Translations under genes and position numbers: made by a program | In this document: positions 54,005-63,867 of the stretch, in pieces | Layout of the letters: every line of letters begins with the position of its first letter | Numbering within the stretch: the stretch's first letter is position 1 | Assembly: GCA_964030785.1 (NCBI GenBank) | Contig: OZ034970.1 | Span: 20,277,634 to 20,341,633 of the forward strand | Reading direction: 5' to 3' | Length of the DNA stretch: 64,000 nucleotides | Source: Siderastrea siderea | Lineage: Eukaryota > Cnidaria > Anthozoa > Scleractinia > Rhizangiidae | The notes under the pieces: model-generated | What the model was told of the DNA's origin: nothing | The model's database searches: none | What the model saw: the letters and a program-made list of their open reading frames with translations, nothing else

Positions 54005-55690
54005 ACTTCTCCCAATTAGAAACAACTTCACTAGCGGTAGGCCTTCTTTGTGGATCCCACACTGTGTTCATGGTACGCGCCTTCCAAAAGTAACCAATTG
54101 GTTGCTTGTAGGTGTTTGTATTTCGCTGAAAAGCATGGTTTCTGTTCCTCGCTTAGGAGGTCCTTGAGTTTCTCCATCAGGGTAATTGCATCAGCTGTAC
54201 TTCCGAAATTCTTCTGAAAAGGGTGCCTCAAATCAGAAACACAACCATCCCGTAGGCCCCCATATCTAATTTCATGTCACTGATTTGAAAGACGATGCCC
54301 AATTCCTGTTGTGCAAGAAATGCTTCCGGGGCCAGGAAGACAGGAGTGCCTCAATGAACTCATTGACGTTCTTTCGCCAAAGTTAATGACTTTGCACGAG
54401 ATGGGTGCTTTCTGGAATGCCTTTGAGATATCTTTAGTGCTACTTAGTATGTTGTAATGTTGATTGCTTACCAACACATTTGCATTTTTTAGGTCTCTGT
54501 GTACAATGTCCTTACTGTTGAAGGTAGAGCAATTCGCTGACCACATGCTGGGCAATCTTCGTGACAATTTCATGAGAGTATCAACAAAGGCCAAAAATTC
54601 CCAAAGACTGTGCACCACCTTGTTGCAGTCATCGCTAAACACCGAGAAATCAAAACATGAATACTCCAACATAATGGCACATGGCCTCTGACAAAATGCT
54701 TTCCGGCACAACGTTTTCATATTGAACGCTATAAACCATCCTGGCCTCCTTCACAAACTCCTTCTGGTCGACAGAGCTGAATAACAACTGCGCATGTCAA
54801 AAGCGCGCGCCAAGGAAAACTGGGGACCGCAATACAAAACCATAGCAACAATGACGGACTTTTTAAAAATTTTGACACCGCGAAGATTTTCACCTTCAAT
54901 AAGAGTTTTGTTGCAAACTTAAGTTTCAGACTTCTGCAAAGCCTTCGTCTGTTGTCGAGACAAATTATATCTTTTGTACACCGAGGTTATTTTTCTGAAC
55001 ACCCCGTGAAAACGTGTCTCAAAAACGCCAGTCCGCGAAAATGCAGCGAGATTCTTACCATTCCTGGAGTACGCCTCGTCATCTTGCCTTTACATTCTTC
55101 TCCTGACCGGGTATTCTTACACAGGAGCAGGTGTGGTGACCGGAAGTTTCCATCCACGTTGTATAAAAGCAACACAGTGCACAATCACTGCATTTTCGCG
55201 GACTGGAGTTTTTTAGAGACGTTTTCATCTGGTGTTCTGAAAAATAACCTCGGTGTGCAAAAGAAAGAATTTGTCTCGACAATAGATGAAGGCTCTGCAG
55301 AAGTCTGAAACTTAAGTTTGCAACAAAACTCTTATGGAAGGTGAAAATTTTCGCGATGTCAAAACTTTTAAAAAGACCGCCATCTTGTTGCTATGTTGTT
55401 GCTATGGCTTGTCTTGTCGTCTCCAGTTTTCCTTAGCGCGTGCTTTTGACATGCGCAGTTGTTATTCAGCTCTGTCCTTCTGGTCATAACTGTTGACATC
55501 TGAGTTGGTAAGCTTTTTGACAACAACCGCTTCTTCATCATTAACTGGTGAACAATGCTTTGCTTTCAACACGACACCAAATGACCCATGTCCAACAACA
55601 CCAAATTCCTCTAGGTTGTTGTAGTTGAATGAGGACAATCGAGTAATTCAAGGAATAATTGCCTTCAATGTAAGGCACGGCAACTTAAAA
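54005..55690 (-). pseudogene. Serine/threonine protein kinase-like pseudogene
   Basis: Minus strand. The N-lobe lies at about 55,650-55,500 with the glycine loop GHGSFGVV (about 55,574-55,598) and a VVVKK Lys strand. The helix C region EFVKEARM continues directly after the inserted element (54,750-54,725). Further down are KDIVHRDLKNANVLV (catalytic loop with its Asp) and KVINFGE, where DFG has become NFG (AAC at 54,382-54,384). A C-lobe remnant at 54,231-54,031 includes EEQKPCFSAKYKHLQ. There are frame breaks on both sides of the catalytic loop. It resembles intronless kinases that are multicopy in cnidarians. The DFG loss and the insertion make it nonfunctional. Confidence 0.75.
54770..55476. 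mobile_element. 707-bp foldback element with 9-bp target duplication, in the kinase
   Basis: Inverted arms of about 280 bp (54,770-55,050 and 55,190-55,476) begin GACAGAGCTGAATAACAACT and include GCGCATGTCAAAAGC, AGTTTTGTTGCAAACTTAAG and CACCGAGGTTATTTTTC. The spacer is about 140 bp. An exact direct repeat CTTCTGGTC lies at 54,761-54,769 and 55,477-55,485. The 9-bp duplication and long inverted arms suggest a MULE-type non-autonomous element. Its removal rejoins the kinase frame between the N-lobe Lys and helix C. Confidence 0.93.
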
Positions 55691-55894
55691 CTCATGATCT
55701 AAGCTGAATTACATAAATATTTTGTAAGAAACACATCAACCTTGGTCCGCCATGTCTGCACTTGAAATGCATGTCCTGGACAGCCTTTTTCAAAATGCAT
55801 GCTCCCTGTATTGTTTGCTGTCCGTGACTTTAGCCCACTGTGTCTCGTGCATTTCTTTACAGTTGTTCTGCAGTCATTTAGTGAGCCCGCATAG

Positions 55895-56395
55895 TAACAT
55901 GTTGTCCTGGAAAGAGAACTTAATTCGTGAAGAGTTACGACCTCTACTTTTTCTCGTTTTTGTTAACATGGATGACGGAAAGATAAAAAACTGAGTGATC
56001 AGCTGTTCAAGGCCCTCTTTCATTTTCTAAACGGGCAAGACACGTTCTTGTGGTTGCCAACCGGGCATGGGAAAACTCTTATCTACCACGTTGCCGTACT
56101 TGTCGCATGAATAGGGAAGGTTGGAAGTCTTTCCTCGAAGCCGTTTGTTGTAGTTTTTTCACCCCTGAACGCGTTAATTGCTGACCAGATTGAGTCCTGT
56201 CAAAGGTTCAGCCTGAAAGCTCTTAAGTTTCAACAAGGCTGATAAACTGAAGGAACTTGAAGAAGCCGAAGTGGTCTACTGTAGTCCTGAATGCTTGGAA
56301 GACATCCGATCCAAGCAGTTCCTCTCAAGGATGGACGATCGTCTGCTTGGAATTATTGTGGAAGAATCACATTGTGTAGTTAGCTGGTAAGCCTA
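55895..56395 (+). pseudogene. RecQ-like helicase fragment, frameshifted
   Basis: In order on the plus strand: a short N-terminal segment (LSWKENLIREEL) with a one-base break in the poly-A near 55,985; motif 0/I with LWLPTGHGKTLIYHV (Walker A at 56,057-56,077); motif Ia VVVFSPLNALIADQI at about 56,145-56,190; a shifted segment with LKELEEAEVVYCSPE; and motif II-like VEESHCVVSW in place of DEAH-CVS-W, ending at a possible GT donor near 56,388. Only helicase domain 1 is present. RecQ-like fragments are frequent in coral repeats. Confidence 0.68.
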
Positions 56396-56601
56396 ATCTC
56401 GGTTAGTCAGTGTCTGATATCACATAAATAATTTTGTTGTGTGAAATGATTCGAAACCTGGGAATTACGTGCTTCCTTTTAAATATACACAGCACAAGCT
56501 TTGCTTTTAAGAGAGTGTCCATGAGAAAACCAGGCAGATCCAGGGAAGAGGTGATAATACTCAAATCGCCAATTTGGCTCAAACTTGGCACAAAGATTGG
56601 G

Positions 56602-56790
56602 GGTGATGAGTATATACAAGTTTTAAAATAACAGGTGAAAATATTTAATTCTTACCGAGTTGTGGGGTACCCCCCACAAATATGGCATTTTCCATAAATT
56701 TATGCATATTAATTAGCTACGTTTACTAGAGCAGGTCCGGCACAAAGATTGGCGATCTGGCAAAAAAACTATACAAAACCGCATTCTCCA
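56602..56790 (+). repeat. Dispersed repeat, left inverted copy
   Basis: TGATGAGTATATACAAGTTT through ATTAATTAGCTACGTTTACT to CAAAACCGCATTCT. The same about 170-bp sequence occurs inverted at 61,618-61,775. The left copy has a GTGGGGTACCCCCCAC palindrome absent from the right one. Confidence 0.85.
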
Positions 56791-57259
56791 TTGCCCAGGC
56801 TATAACCACAATGTGTTATTTAAATTGGTTATGTTGATTTGTTTACCTATGCGTTAAGCGACGGGCTGTTTGCTTCATTTTTGCGAGTGCTAAAATTGGG
56901 TTATTTTACTGTCAACTCCTTTGACCAACAAGCTTAATGCATAACTTTGGTATGAGATTGAAGCAGTATATCATAGCTTTCAAAAAATCAAATAATATGT
57001 CTGGGCAAATGAAAAGCGTATTCGTATGGAACAAATATATACTCCCACCTCAACGGTTTTTGGCGATTTCATCAAAATTCGTGGAGTTATAAAATCTACT
57101 TATTATTATAACTTAACACTAAAAAAAGCAAGAACCGAGTTCAAACAAGCATTATTTTAATTTAAAGGCTAGGGGTATTGAAAAGAGTGAATTCAGTCGA
57201 TTTCATGAAATTTATAACAGCTATGTTTTCTGCATTAACTCAACTTTCGGTACAAATTA

Positions 57260-58294
57260 CAGGATGTACCTAATCAATGGGAATCGATCATCGGAAAGCT
57301 AAGCGATTAATCGATAATACTCGATAGTACTTGATATTTTGCGATTGATTAGTCAATTTAATCGATTGAAATCGATAATCACAAATTTTTTTGTTACATC
57401 GATGAAAGTTGATAAAAAAAACGTGAGCCATACTTTAAATTCGATCTCCTCAGAAAAATGATAAAAGCTGTTCCTGAGGGGGATGTCAAAACTTACCTCG
57501 AGCTTACGTTGGAATCGACTTTGAAGATCAAAAACGATGTAAGTTCTTTCTCTAATGCAAATGAAAGGCAAATTTTCTAATTTTCTTTCTCCAGGATCAC
57601 TGACAGGCAATATTCCAGCCCAGCAGTCCTATGGCGCTGTGCTGAACTCTGTGCTCATCCGTATGTCCCGTACTCACGAGAATTGAATATCGCTCACTAA
57701 TGTAGAAAGTGAAGGAAATTTTACGCGCATTTGTATTCGAGAATCATTGTAAAAATATCCGGAGTCTCTACCTGAATTAAAAGTGACAGAAAGCTGCAGA
57801 AATTGACAAATTGTCACCCGTTCTCGAAGAATTTCAAGCGCTACTGTGGGGAGACGCATGACGGCATAACGGGGAGGGCTTGTAATGCGGAGGGCTTGTT
57901 TAGATTTGTAGGCCACTTATGTTCGATCCTTTTAAATTTTCTAGCAAAATTTAAAATCCTGTAGTCAATCTTCAATAAAGTGTTAAGGGGCTGTTAATTG
58001 GATATATGTGGGCTGCTGTTTATTAGTTCTAGTGAGTTGTGATTCATTCTAGGGAGGACCAACCAGACGCTGAAACTGAACACTTTACGAAAGTGAATAT
58101 ACTTCGTCAATTTTTTTCGATGATTGTCGAACAAATCGATAAAATCGATAGCCAATTACAAAAATCGGTCAAAATCGATAATCATAAGAAAGCGAGCGAT
58201 CAATTTCTATCGATTTCCAATATTAATCGATTGATTAGTATCGATTACCATCGATTTTTATCGAGTATCGAAAATATCGATTAGGTACGTCCTG
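57260..58294. mobile_element. 1.0-kb MITE with ATCGAT-rich subterminal regions
   Basis: The ends read CAGGATGTACCTAATCAAT at the left and CAGGACGTACCTAATCGAT inward from the right. AAATTA flanks both (57,254-57,259 and 58,295-58,300). Each end is followed by a cluster of ATCGAT-type hexamers (around 57,280-57,380 and 58,105-58,285), leaving a unique centre. No transposase is present. CAGG ends with a 6-bp duplication suggest a hAT-like short-duplication family (inference). Confidence 0.8.
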
Positions 58295-58300
58295 AAATTA

Positions 58301-61000
58301 TAAGAAACCTTTTGTCAAGAGGGATTCTTAATCACACTTTAAGGCATGATAAGGCATACGAAAAGCAATACCTGACACGTACATGGTTCCTGAGCGCTTC
58401 AGTGTCGATTAGGCTTAATATGGACACTTAAAACTTCAGTCCTGCTCGATCTGTTCTTCTGAGCTTACTCGAAACAGTTGGACATTGTGGTCAACGTTTC
58501 AAAATGTTTCGCTGTACTAATTTACTTTCTAATTATAAGAGTGAACGTGGGACAAATTATTGTATAAAAAGCCATTTAGAACGTACATGGTTGAATGGAA
58601 AGTCAAAACCCGACTCGGCTAAGAAAATATTTCCCTTGCAGTGTATGTCCGCCATCTTGGATGATAAAATTTCGAGCCCGCGTCATTGTCAGTGGCCGTT
58701 GACACACAATCATGACGTTCGTCGTTATTCTCTTTACATTTCCTTGACTTAGAGTTATGCGGGATTAGCCTTTAAGAGGTTGGAAAGTCAAGATCTAAGA
58801 TACGTCAAGAAAATGAAAACATTGCAGAGTTTTCATAAATATAAGGAGTTCATATAAAGCAGAAGAATCGAAATTACTATGAACGCTATAAAGTAATAAT
58901 CACAGAACATCCTCTAGTTTTATAGGAGTATTTAAGGCTCTAGAATAATGATTTTTTTTCTGCTACTCACTGTCGGTGTAAAATTTCTTCTATCATAACG
59001 ACTTTTTCTCCACCACTCTACCATAGTCTGAAGAACACTTAGTCGGGAAATGTAACGTGCTTTGCTACGCGGTTAACCATTCAGACCTTTCAACTATTAT
59101 GACACTTCTGATGGATTAACTTTTTTCTGGTTTCTTCGAAAATCCTGTGAAGGGATTTTGTAAAGCGCACGCCAACTTTAGGCTTCCTGAAGGCTCACCC
59201 CTTCTCACGGGCATGACGAGATAACTCTTCTGCCTGTTCACTACCAGCATCTAACTTTCCCCCCTTATAGCTGGTAGAACCTTTTGCTGTGCCAATTGAA
59301 GTACATTTAGATGCCCACTTACGTTAAATGACATCGCATCAAATGAAATCTCCTATCCATCCTAAGTTGTACATCCCAGGGACAACATTTGGCAATTTAA
59401 AACAAGCATTACAATTTTTTAGGCAAATTCACCAGACTAGATGCGTTGCTATATACTCTTTCTTCAGTCCGTGTGCCCGCCTTCTCTTTGTGATTTTCAT
59501 GACAAAGTCTACAAATTCCTAAAAAAGTTCAGCAGATAACCTCAATTCTATCCCTTCGTCCGTCTGTCCATGCTCACCAGGCGGGGATGCACTATTGGCC
59601 TCGGTGGGTGGGGCTTTCCACTACATAAGCCATATAGGAGCGTGCCGCTCCAAAGCGTATGCTTTATTTAGCTGTTTTGATCTGAGATTGGGTACGGTTT
59701 TGAAGAAACCATGAAGGCGTGTAAACATATTATCTTTTTTCCTCTTCAAATAAGAAAGAGAAAGAGAAGTTTGCCAAGAACGATATTACAAAGCGCCATT
59801 TATACCGCTTGCACAAAAGAAAAGGCAGTTTAGGTCTCAACGAGTAATTGATTTTAAAGACCAGTGCCCAGTTGCTCAAAGCAGGATTAGGCTAACCCAG
59901 GATTAGCTTTAATTTTTTATTCAGTCCTGTAAATCCTTTTTGCCCTACAATTTGACTTTGGTTACTTTCAAACTGCCAGTTAGAATGTACTCTGAAAACT
60001 CTTTTGAATAAGAGAAACAAAAACCTTGGTTAAATTTTATTCCTGGTTAGCGTTAACCGGCTTTCGAACAACCTGGTCCAGGTCTGCAAAAAGATGTGGA
60101 AAATGACACAGGCCTGATAGCTTGCCACCCCAATGACCATGACAGAAATTGCATCATCTCGCTGACAGAAATTTGATACCGTATTTTGGCAGCGTAAAAT
60201 GTCTTGTTGGAAGAAAACAACAAGTCTTCTCCCACACTAACTATCAAAACCCCAGAAAGGCTATTCCGTTATTCATCTAATATTCATCAAGTTTGAAATG
60301 AATTGTCTTTTAACTGTAAATTTCATACACTTTGCAATTTTCTAATAATACACTGTGATTTACTATTGAGACGAGACATTTACATGTAAACTTTAAAGTT
60401 AATTTCTCGCTTGAGACAAGTTTCCTGTCTTTTTAATTTTCAACAAATGTCTGAGAGTGAAAAAGATATAAAAACTTAGAAAATAAAGTATTATACACTT
60501 AATCCCCCTGATCTTATCCTTATGTGGTTTACGTGAACTCGCAAGAAGATTAAGCGTGTAACAAATGTAAAATAGATTGATTCTCAAAGCATTACATACT
60601 TGTATTTGAGTGTAGCGTAGTGAAATTTTCTAACAACTGACTTGAACACGCCACTCTCTATGAAAACTTGATCGATATAATTCGCTATCATTGAAAATGT
60701 TTTTGCTATCATTTTCACTCAAACCTTCACAGATGAGTGAAAAATCAATTAGCCAATAGCAGGCAAGGAAATTTGTAGAATTTCCGGAAAGATGACTTTT
60801 TGTTCGAGATTTCGCTGAATTTTGCCACTGTTTCTTTTGTACTGTGCGATATCTATACAGCTTTATATAGGGAATCCCCCTAAATGACAATGAATGAGCA
60901 AAAGAGTGCATTAGGGCTTCCTTCGGGTTACCGACAGTAAATATTTAGCTGACATATTTTAAAACAACTAAATAAACAAATAGTAGCTTTGTACTTCACC
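58301..61000. other. Sparse intergenic stretch
   Basis: No supported gene. The GC-richer piece around 59,580-59,710 (GGTGGGTGGGGCTTTCCACT, AGCGTGCCGCTCCAAAG) looks like a dispersed repeat. Other frames are short and motif-free. Confidence 0.35.
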
Positions 61001-61009
61001 TGATCCAAC

Positions 61010-61412
61010 TGGAACCAACTTGTTGCACCTCATCATCTTGAGACATTTTCTTCGATACACCCGTGTCACAATTTCCTTTCCTGAACCCATGTAATGGATG
61101 TGTACAGAAATGAGAAGGATGCCAAGATAGCCCAAGAACGTCCCGGTACTTTGGGCATACAGTTATATCGTCTCCTTGCACGTCGAAATGCCCTGACCTC
61201 AACAATATAAGTTCGCTCTCCAACGAAACAGGTGAGCTGGAGACGTTCGACCTTTTGAGATGTACTGTTACATCTCTCTTGCAATAAAGAATTGGAATGT
61301 ATTCCTTAAACAGGGGGTATCTGGCCGACAACCCACAGTCAGTACCTACTCGTTTGCCAATGGAGCATTTTAAAGGTCTCGGGGTTCGAGGTGGCATGAC
61401 CAGTTCCAAATT
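61010..61412 (-). CDS. Exon of a multicopy anthozoan protein family, function unknown
   Basis: Minus-strand frame open for about 137 codons, with no ATG required (exon). It contains CSIGKRVGTDCGLSARYPL, a Cys-containing ITVCPKYRDVLGLSW block, CTHPLH and KMSQDDEVQQVGSSW. The Cys/His spacing (CPKYRD...GLSW...C.HP.H) resembles an uncharacterised family common in coral and anemone genomes. It ends near a consensus donor CAG/GTGAAG at about 61,001. The other exons are not located. It could be a real gene piece or a dispersed copy. Confidence 0.45.
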
Positions 61413-61617
61413 GTAAATAGCAAAGAAATTGTTGGTTATCCTTGTGAGTCAAGTTAAACGGGTGAAATGGATCCAGTAGGTAACACTTGTTAATCGCTGA
61501 ACAACAAATCAAGTGTTTAGAAAACCGCTGGCAGCATGCTTAAACTGCTACTTTATTAGCGACAGCAACCATCTTCTGTCATTTTTCTCAGTCAGAGATT
61601 CCGATGTCATTAATGTA

Positions 61618-61775
61618 GAATGCGGTTTTGTACATTTTTTTGCCAGATCGCCAATCTTTGTGCCGGACTGCTCTAGTAAACGTAGCTAATTAATATGCAT
61701 AAATTTATGCAAAAATGCCATATTTGAGAATTGAATATTTTCACCTGTTATTTTAAAACTTGTATACACTCATCA
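61618..61775 (-). repeat. Dispersed repeat, right inverted copy
   Basis: Inverted match to 56,602-56,790, from AATGCGGTTTTGTACA to the inverse of GATGAGTGTATACAAG. It lacks the palindromic insert of the left copy. Confidence 0.85.
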
Positions 61776-61861
61776 GTAGTAATCTCGGCCCCTTCAGGTA
61801 TCAAAGGATGCCGCCGCCGCTGACCTGTCAATCAAATCAAAGAGTTCCGACCTGTCAATCA

Positions 61862-62020
61862 AACCCTAACCCTAGGTCACGTACACGTTTACGGCTCAAT
61901 AACCCTAACTCATTTGCATAATAACCCTAAGCACGTACACGGAAAATTTGCATAATAACCCTAACCCCAAGCGCGTAAAGAACCCTAAGCACGTACACGT
62001 AAATAAGACTTAACCCTAAC
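61862..62020. repeat. Interspersed telomere-like CCCTAA motifs
   Basis: AACCCTAA-type motifs occur about eight times. They are separated by two further repeated words, GCACGTACACG and TTTGCATAATAACCC. This is not a pure telomeric array. Confidence 0.75.
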
Positions 62021-62054
62021 TTTGTTTTGTTTAGAAAAAAAAGAAAAAAGAAAA

Positions 62055-62130
62055 TAGGGCGCCCGGGATTCGAACCCGGAACTTCTGGGTTCCCACTTAT
62101 GAAACGTACCAGAAGACCAACCACCCCAGG
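62055..62130 (-). tRNA. tRNA-like sequence, probably degenerate
   Basis: On the minus strand a perfect T arm and B box (CCGGG TTCGAAT CCCGG) is followed by GCGCCC. Upstream is a GGTTGGTCTTCTGGTA D-arm-like region and a CAT triplet in TTTCATAAG, but the acceptor and anticodon stems do not pair well. Probably a pseudo-tRNA or tRNA-derived repeat. Confidence 0.4.
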
Positions 62131-62216
62131 TGTTAAGAAGAGAGGGAAAAATAGAAGTAACAATCGAGAGGTTCGATTGTGGGAGGAGTATCCTCTTCCC
62201 TAAAAAGAAAAAAGAA

Positions 62217-62288
62217 TAGCAGAACGGGGTTTTGATCCCCGGACCTCTGGGTTATGAGCCCAGTACGCTTCCACTGCGCCAGTCTGCA
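62217..62288 (-). tRNA. tRNA-Met (CAT), initiator-like
   Basis: 72 nt on the minus strand. The D arm GGCGCAGTGGAAGCG, anticodon arm CTGGGCTCATAACCCAG with anticodon CAT, and the T arm with ATCAAAA loop (instead of TTCRA) are features of eukaryotic initiator tRNA-Met. The acceptor TGCAGAC against TTCTGCT has mismatches at the first and seventh pairs, so it may be decaying. Confidence 0.7.
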
Positions 62289-62348
62289 TGTTCTCATATA
62301 GAGTTTAAAAAATAGGGTTTATGGTAGAGTTGCGGGTGTAGCTCAAAG

Positions 62349-62420
62349 GCTTGGATCGTCCAGTGGTTAGGACGTTGCGTTGTGGCCGCAAAAACCCAGG
62401 TTCGAATCCTGGTCCTTGCA
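62349..62420 (+). tRNA. tRNA-His (GTG), acceptor stem imperfect
   Basis: 72 nt. D arm GTCCAGTGGTTAGGAC, anticodon arm TTGCGTTGTGGCCGCAA with anticodon GTG, T arm CCAGGTTCGAATCCTGG. The acceptor GCTTGGA pairs with TCCTTGC except at the third and fourth positions. A T run (TTTTTTT) follows directly, a possible Pol III terminator. Either a real tRNA with a weak stem or a recent pseudogene. Confidence 0.7.
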
Positions 62421-62672
62421 ATCTTTTTTTATTTTTAAAAATCATGCGCAGACGTACTAGGTTCTCCCACAAGCGAATGCAAGGTCCATGTTAAATATAA
62501 GGGAATAGGTTTCTATACTATAAGCACGGCTGGTCATTCAGTGGGCGCGCTGGTAGTTCGAACAACTAGAACCTACAGGCTGGTTATTCATAACGTGGGC
62601 GATCTGGTAAGCTCGAATGTGCCGGCTGTCCGTTTTTTCAATCAAACACACTCCATGTAACTTTTAACTCGC

Positions 62673-62678
62673 TTTATT
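62673..62678 (-). terminator. Polyadenylation signal AATAAA
   Basis: AATAAA on the minus strand 34 nt beyond the stop codon of the gene at 62,712. Confidence 0.6.
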
Positions 62679-62711
62679 GTTATGAAAGAAAAAACATACA
62701 GTGCCTGATGG

Positions 62712-63721
62712 TCATAATTGAAAACTGGTCAGTTCTCTTTTGACTTCATCCAAGTTTTCTGGGGTACAAAAAGTGCGATGAAATAAATCGCGTAGTTCTG
62801 CTCGGCTTCCTTGGTTGATTTGTTTGGAACCAATGATGGCGCTACTTTGATGAAGCGTGGGTTTCTGGTTGGTGGGTACAAACTTGGTTTCTGCTGTTAA
62901 CCATTGGCCTGATTGGTAAGTAGTGGCTACTTCAAACCAGGTTTGAGTCACCGTGTCGAACACGAACACTTGTTTGCCAAGATCCATGGCCATACGTATT
63001 GTCCATCCCGTCCCACCTTTGAGTTCTTTGCGATTCAGCTCCAAGGTGCCAAAAGCAAACACGGTGTGTGCTTTGCGTGCAATGTGATAATTACTTTGAA
63101 GCAAAGAGAGGGGATAGAAATGAGTCGGGATGGTCTGTGCCAAACTGTAAGCGGCTTTTTGAATGGCATCATCACCTTGTAGGAGTACTTCCACACCAAC
63201 AGGTGAGGTAAATTGAGCGCGAGGGTGGTTGGGTGGGACCCACAGTTCGATTTGCATCCCATACTCCTTGGCCATTTCTTCGGCTAACATATTGGCACCC
63301 ATGTCACCATTAGCATAAAGCACGTGACCACATCCTATCATCAGTTGCATGTTTTCGTCCCCAGTCATGATGACGTCTGGATACATGGATCTGAGGTAGG
63401 GAAAATGTAACCGCTCTCTGATCCTAAGAGAGTGAGTAGTTGTTCTGGAGTAAGTCCTGCTTGTAAACCAATGTCAAACAGACGATGTTGTTGACACTGT
63501 TGATACGTGTAGCCGGCTTGTAGTCCTTTGAGAACACGACCTAACCAATAGGTTTGATAACAATCAAAATCTTCTACTTTGAGATCTTTATAGTAGTCCA
63601 TAGGTGCCCCTGAGCAGGTGACTAACACTGGCACACCGTGGCTTTTTTTAAGGTAGAGGTTGGATCAAAATGCACCAATCAAAAACCTGCCCTTGACCTT
63701 CCGTCGGGCAATGGTAGACAT
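62712..63721 (-). pseudogene. SLOG-like Rossmann protein gene with one stop and one frameshift
   Basis: An ATG at 63,721 starts MSTIARRKVKGRF. An in-frame TGA at 63,665-63,667 follows. The same frame continues (PVLVTCSGAPMDYYKD) to about 63,410, where a shift of one base leads to the frame of 63,386-62,712. That part contains LMIGCGHVLYANGDMG and KGGTGWTIRMAMDLGKQVFVFD, which fits the nucleotide-binding SLOG/YpsA-type Rossmann fold. The full product would be about 336 residues. Intronless and compact, with AATAAA right after the stop, unlike other genes in the window. It may belong to a virus-like or other large mobile element; the origin is open. Confidence 0.55.
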
Positions 63722-63867
63722 GTCTAAACATAGATCACAATAGCGAGGTGCCTCTATTGGACAGCAAGGCGGTGACGTCAGAGGGCAAAGTCTGATCCAC
63801 CCCCAGCAAAGGTCTGTTATAAAAATTGAGACCCAACGACGAGAATCATCAGATCAAGGAGTTCACC
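63722..63867. promoter_or_regulatory. Divergent promoter between two start codons
   Basis: 146 bp. For the plus gene, TATAAAAA is at 63,818-63,825, about 43 bp before the ATG. For the minus gene, a CCAAT box (ATTGG at 63,756-63,760) and a TGACGTCA site at 63,773-63,780 are present. Compact spacing suggests a shared bidirectional promoter. Confidence 0.55.

Noticed and set aside
55752..55994. Independent small gene of 80 codons
   Set aside because: Its C-terminal part reads into the RecQ-like fragment after a one-base shift; treated as part of that remnant.
61755..61775. CTGATGAG core of a hammerhead in the inverted repeat
   Set aside because: No GAAAC partner or stem II follows, and the left copy has GGTGATGAG.
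63365..63634. Separate 89-codon gene starting at a GTG
   Set aside because: It is in frame with the ATG at 63,721 apart from one TGA and continues by a frameshift into the downstream frame, so it is one broken gene.
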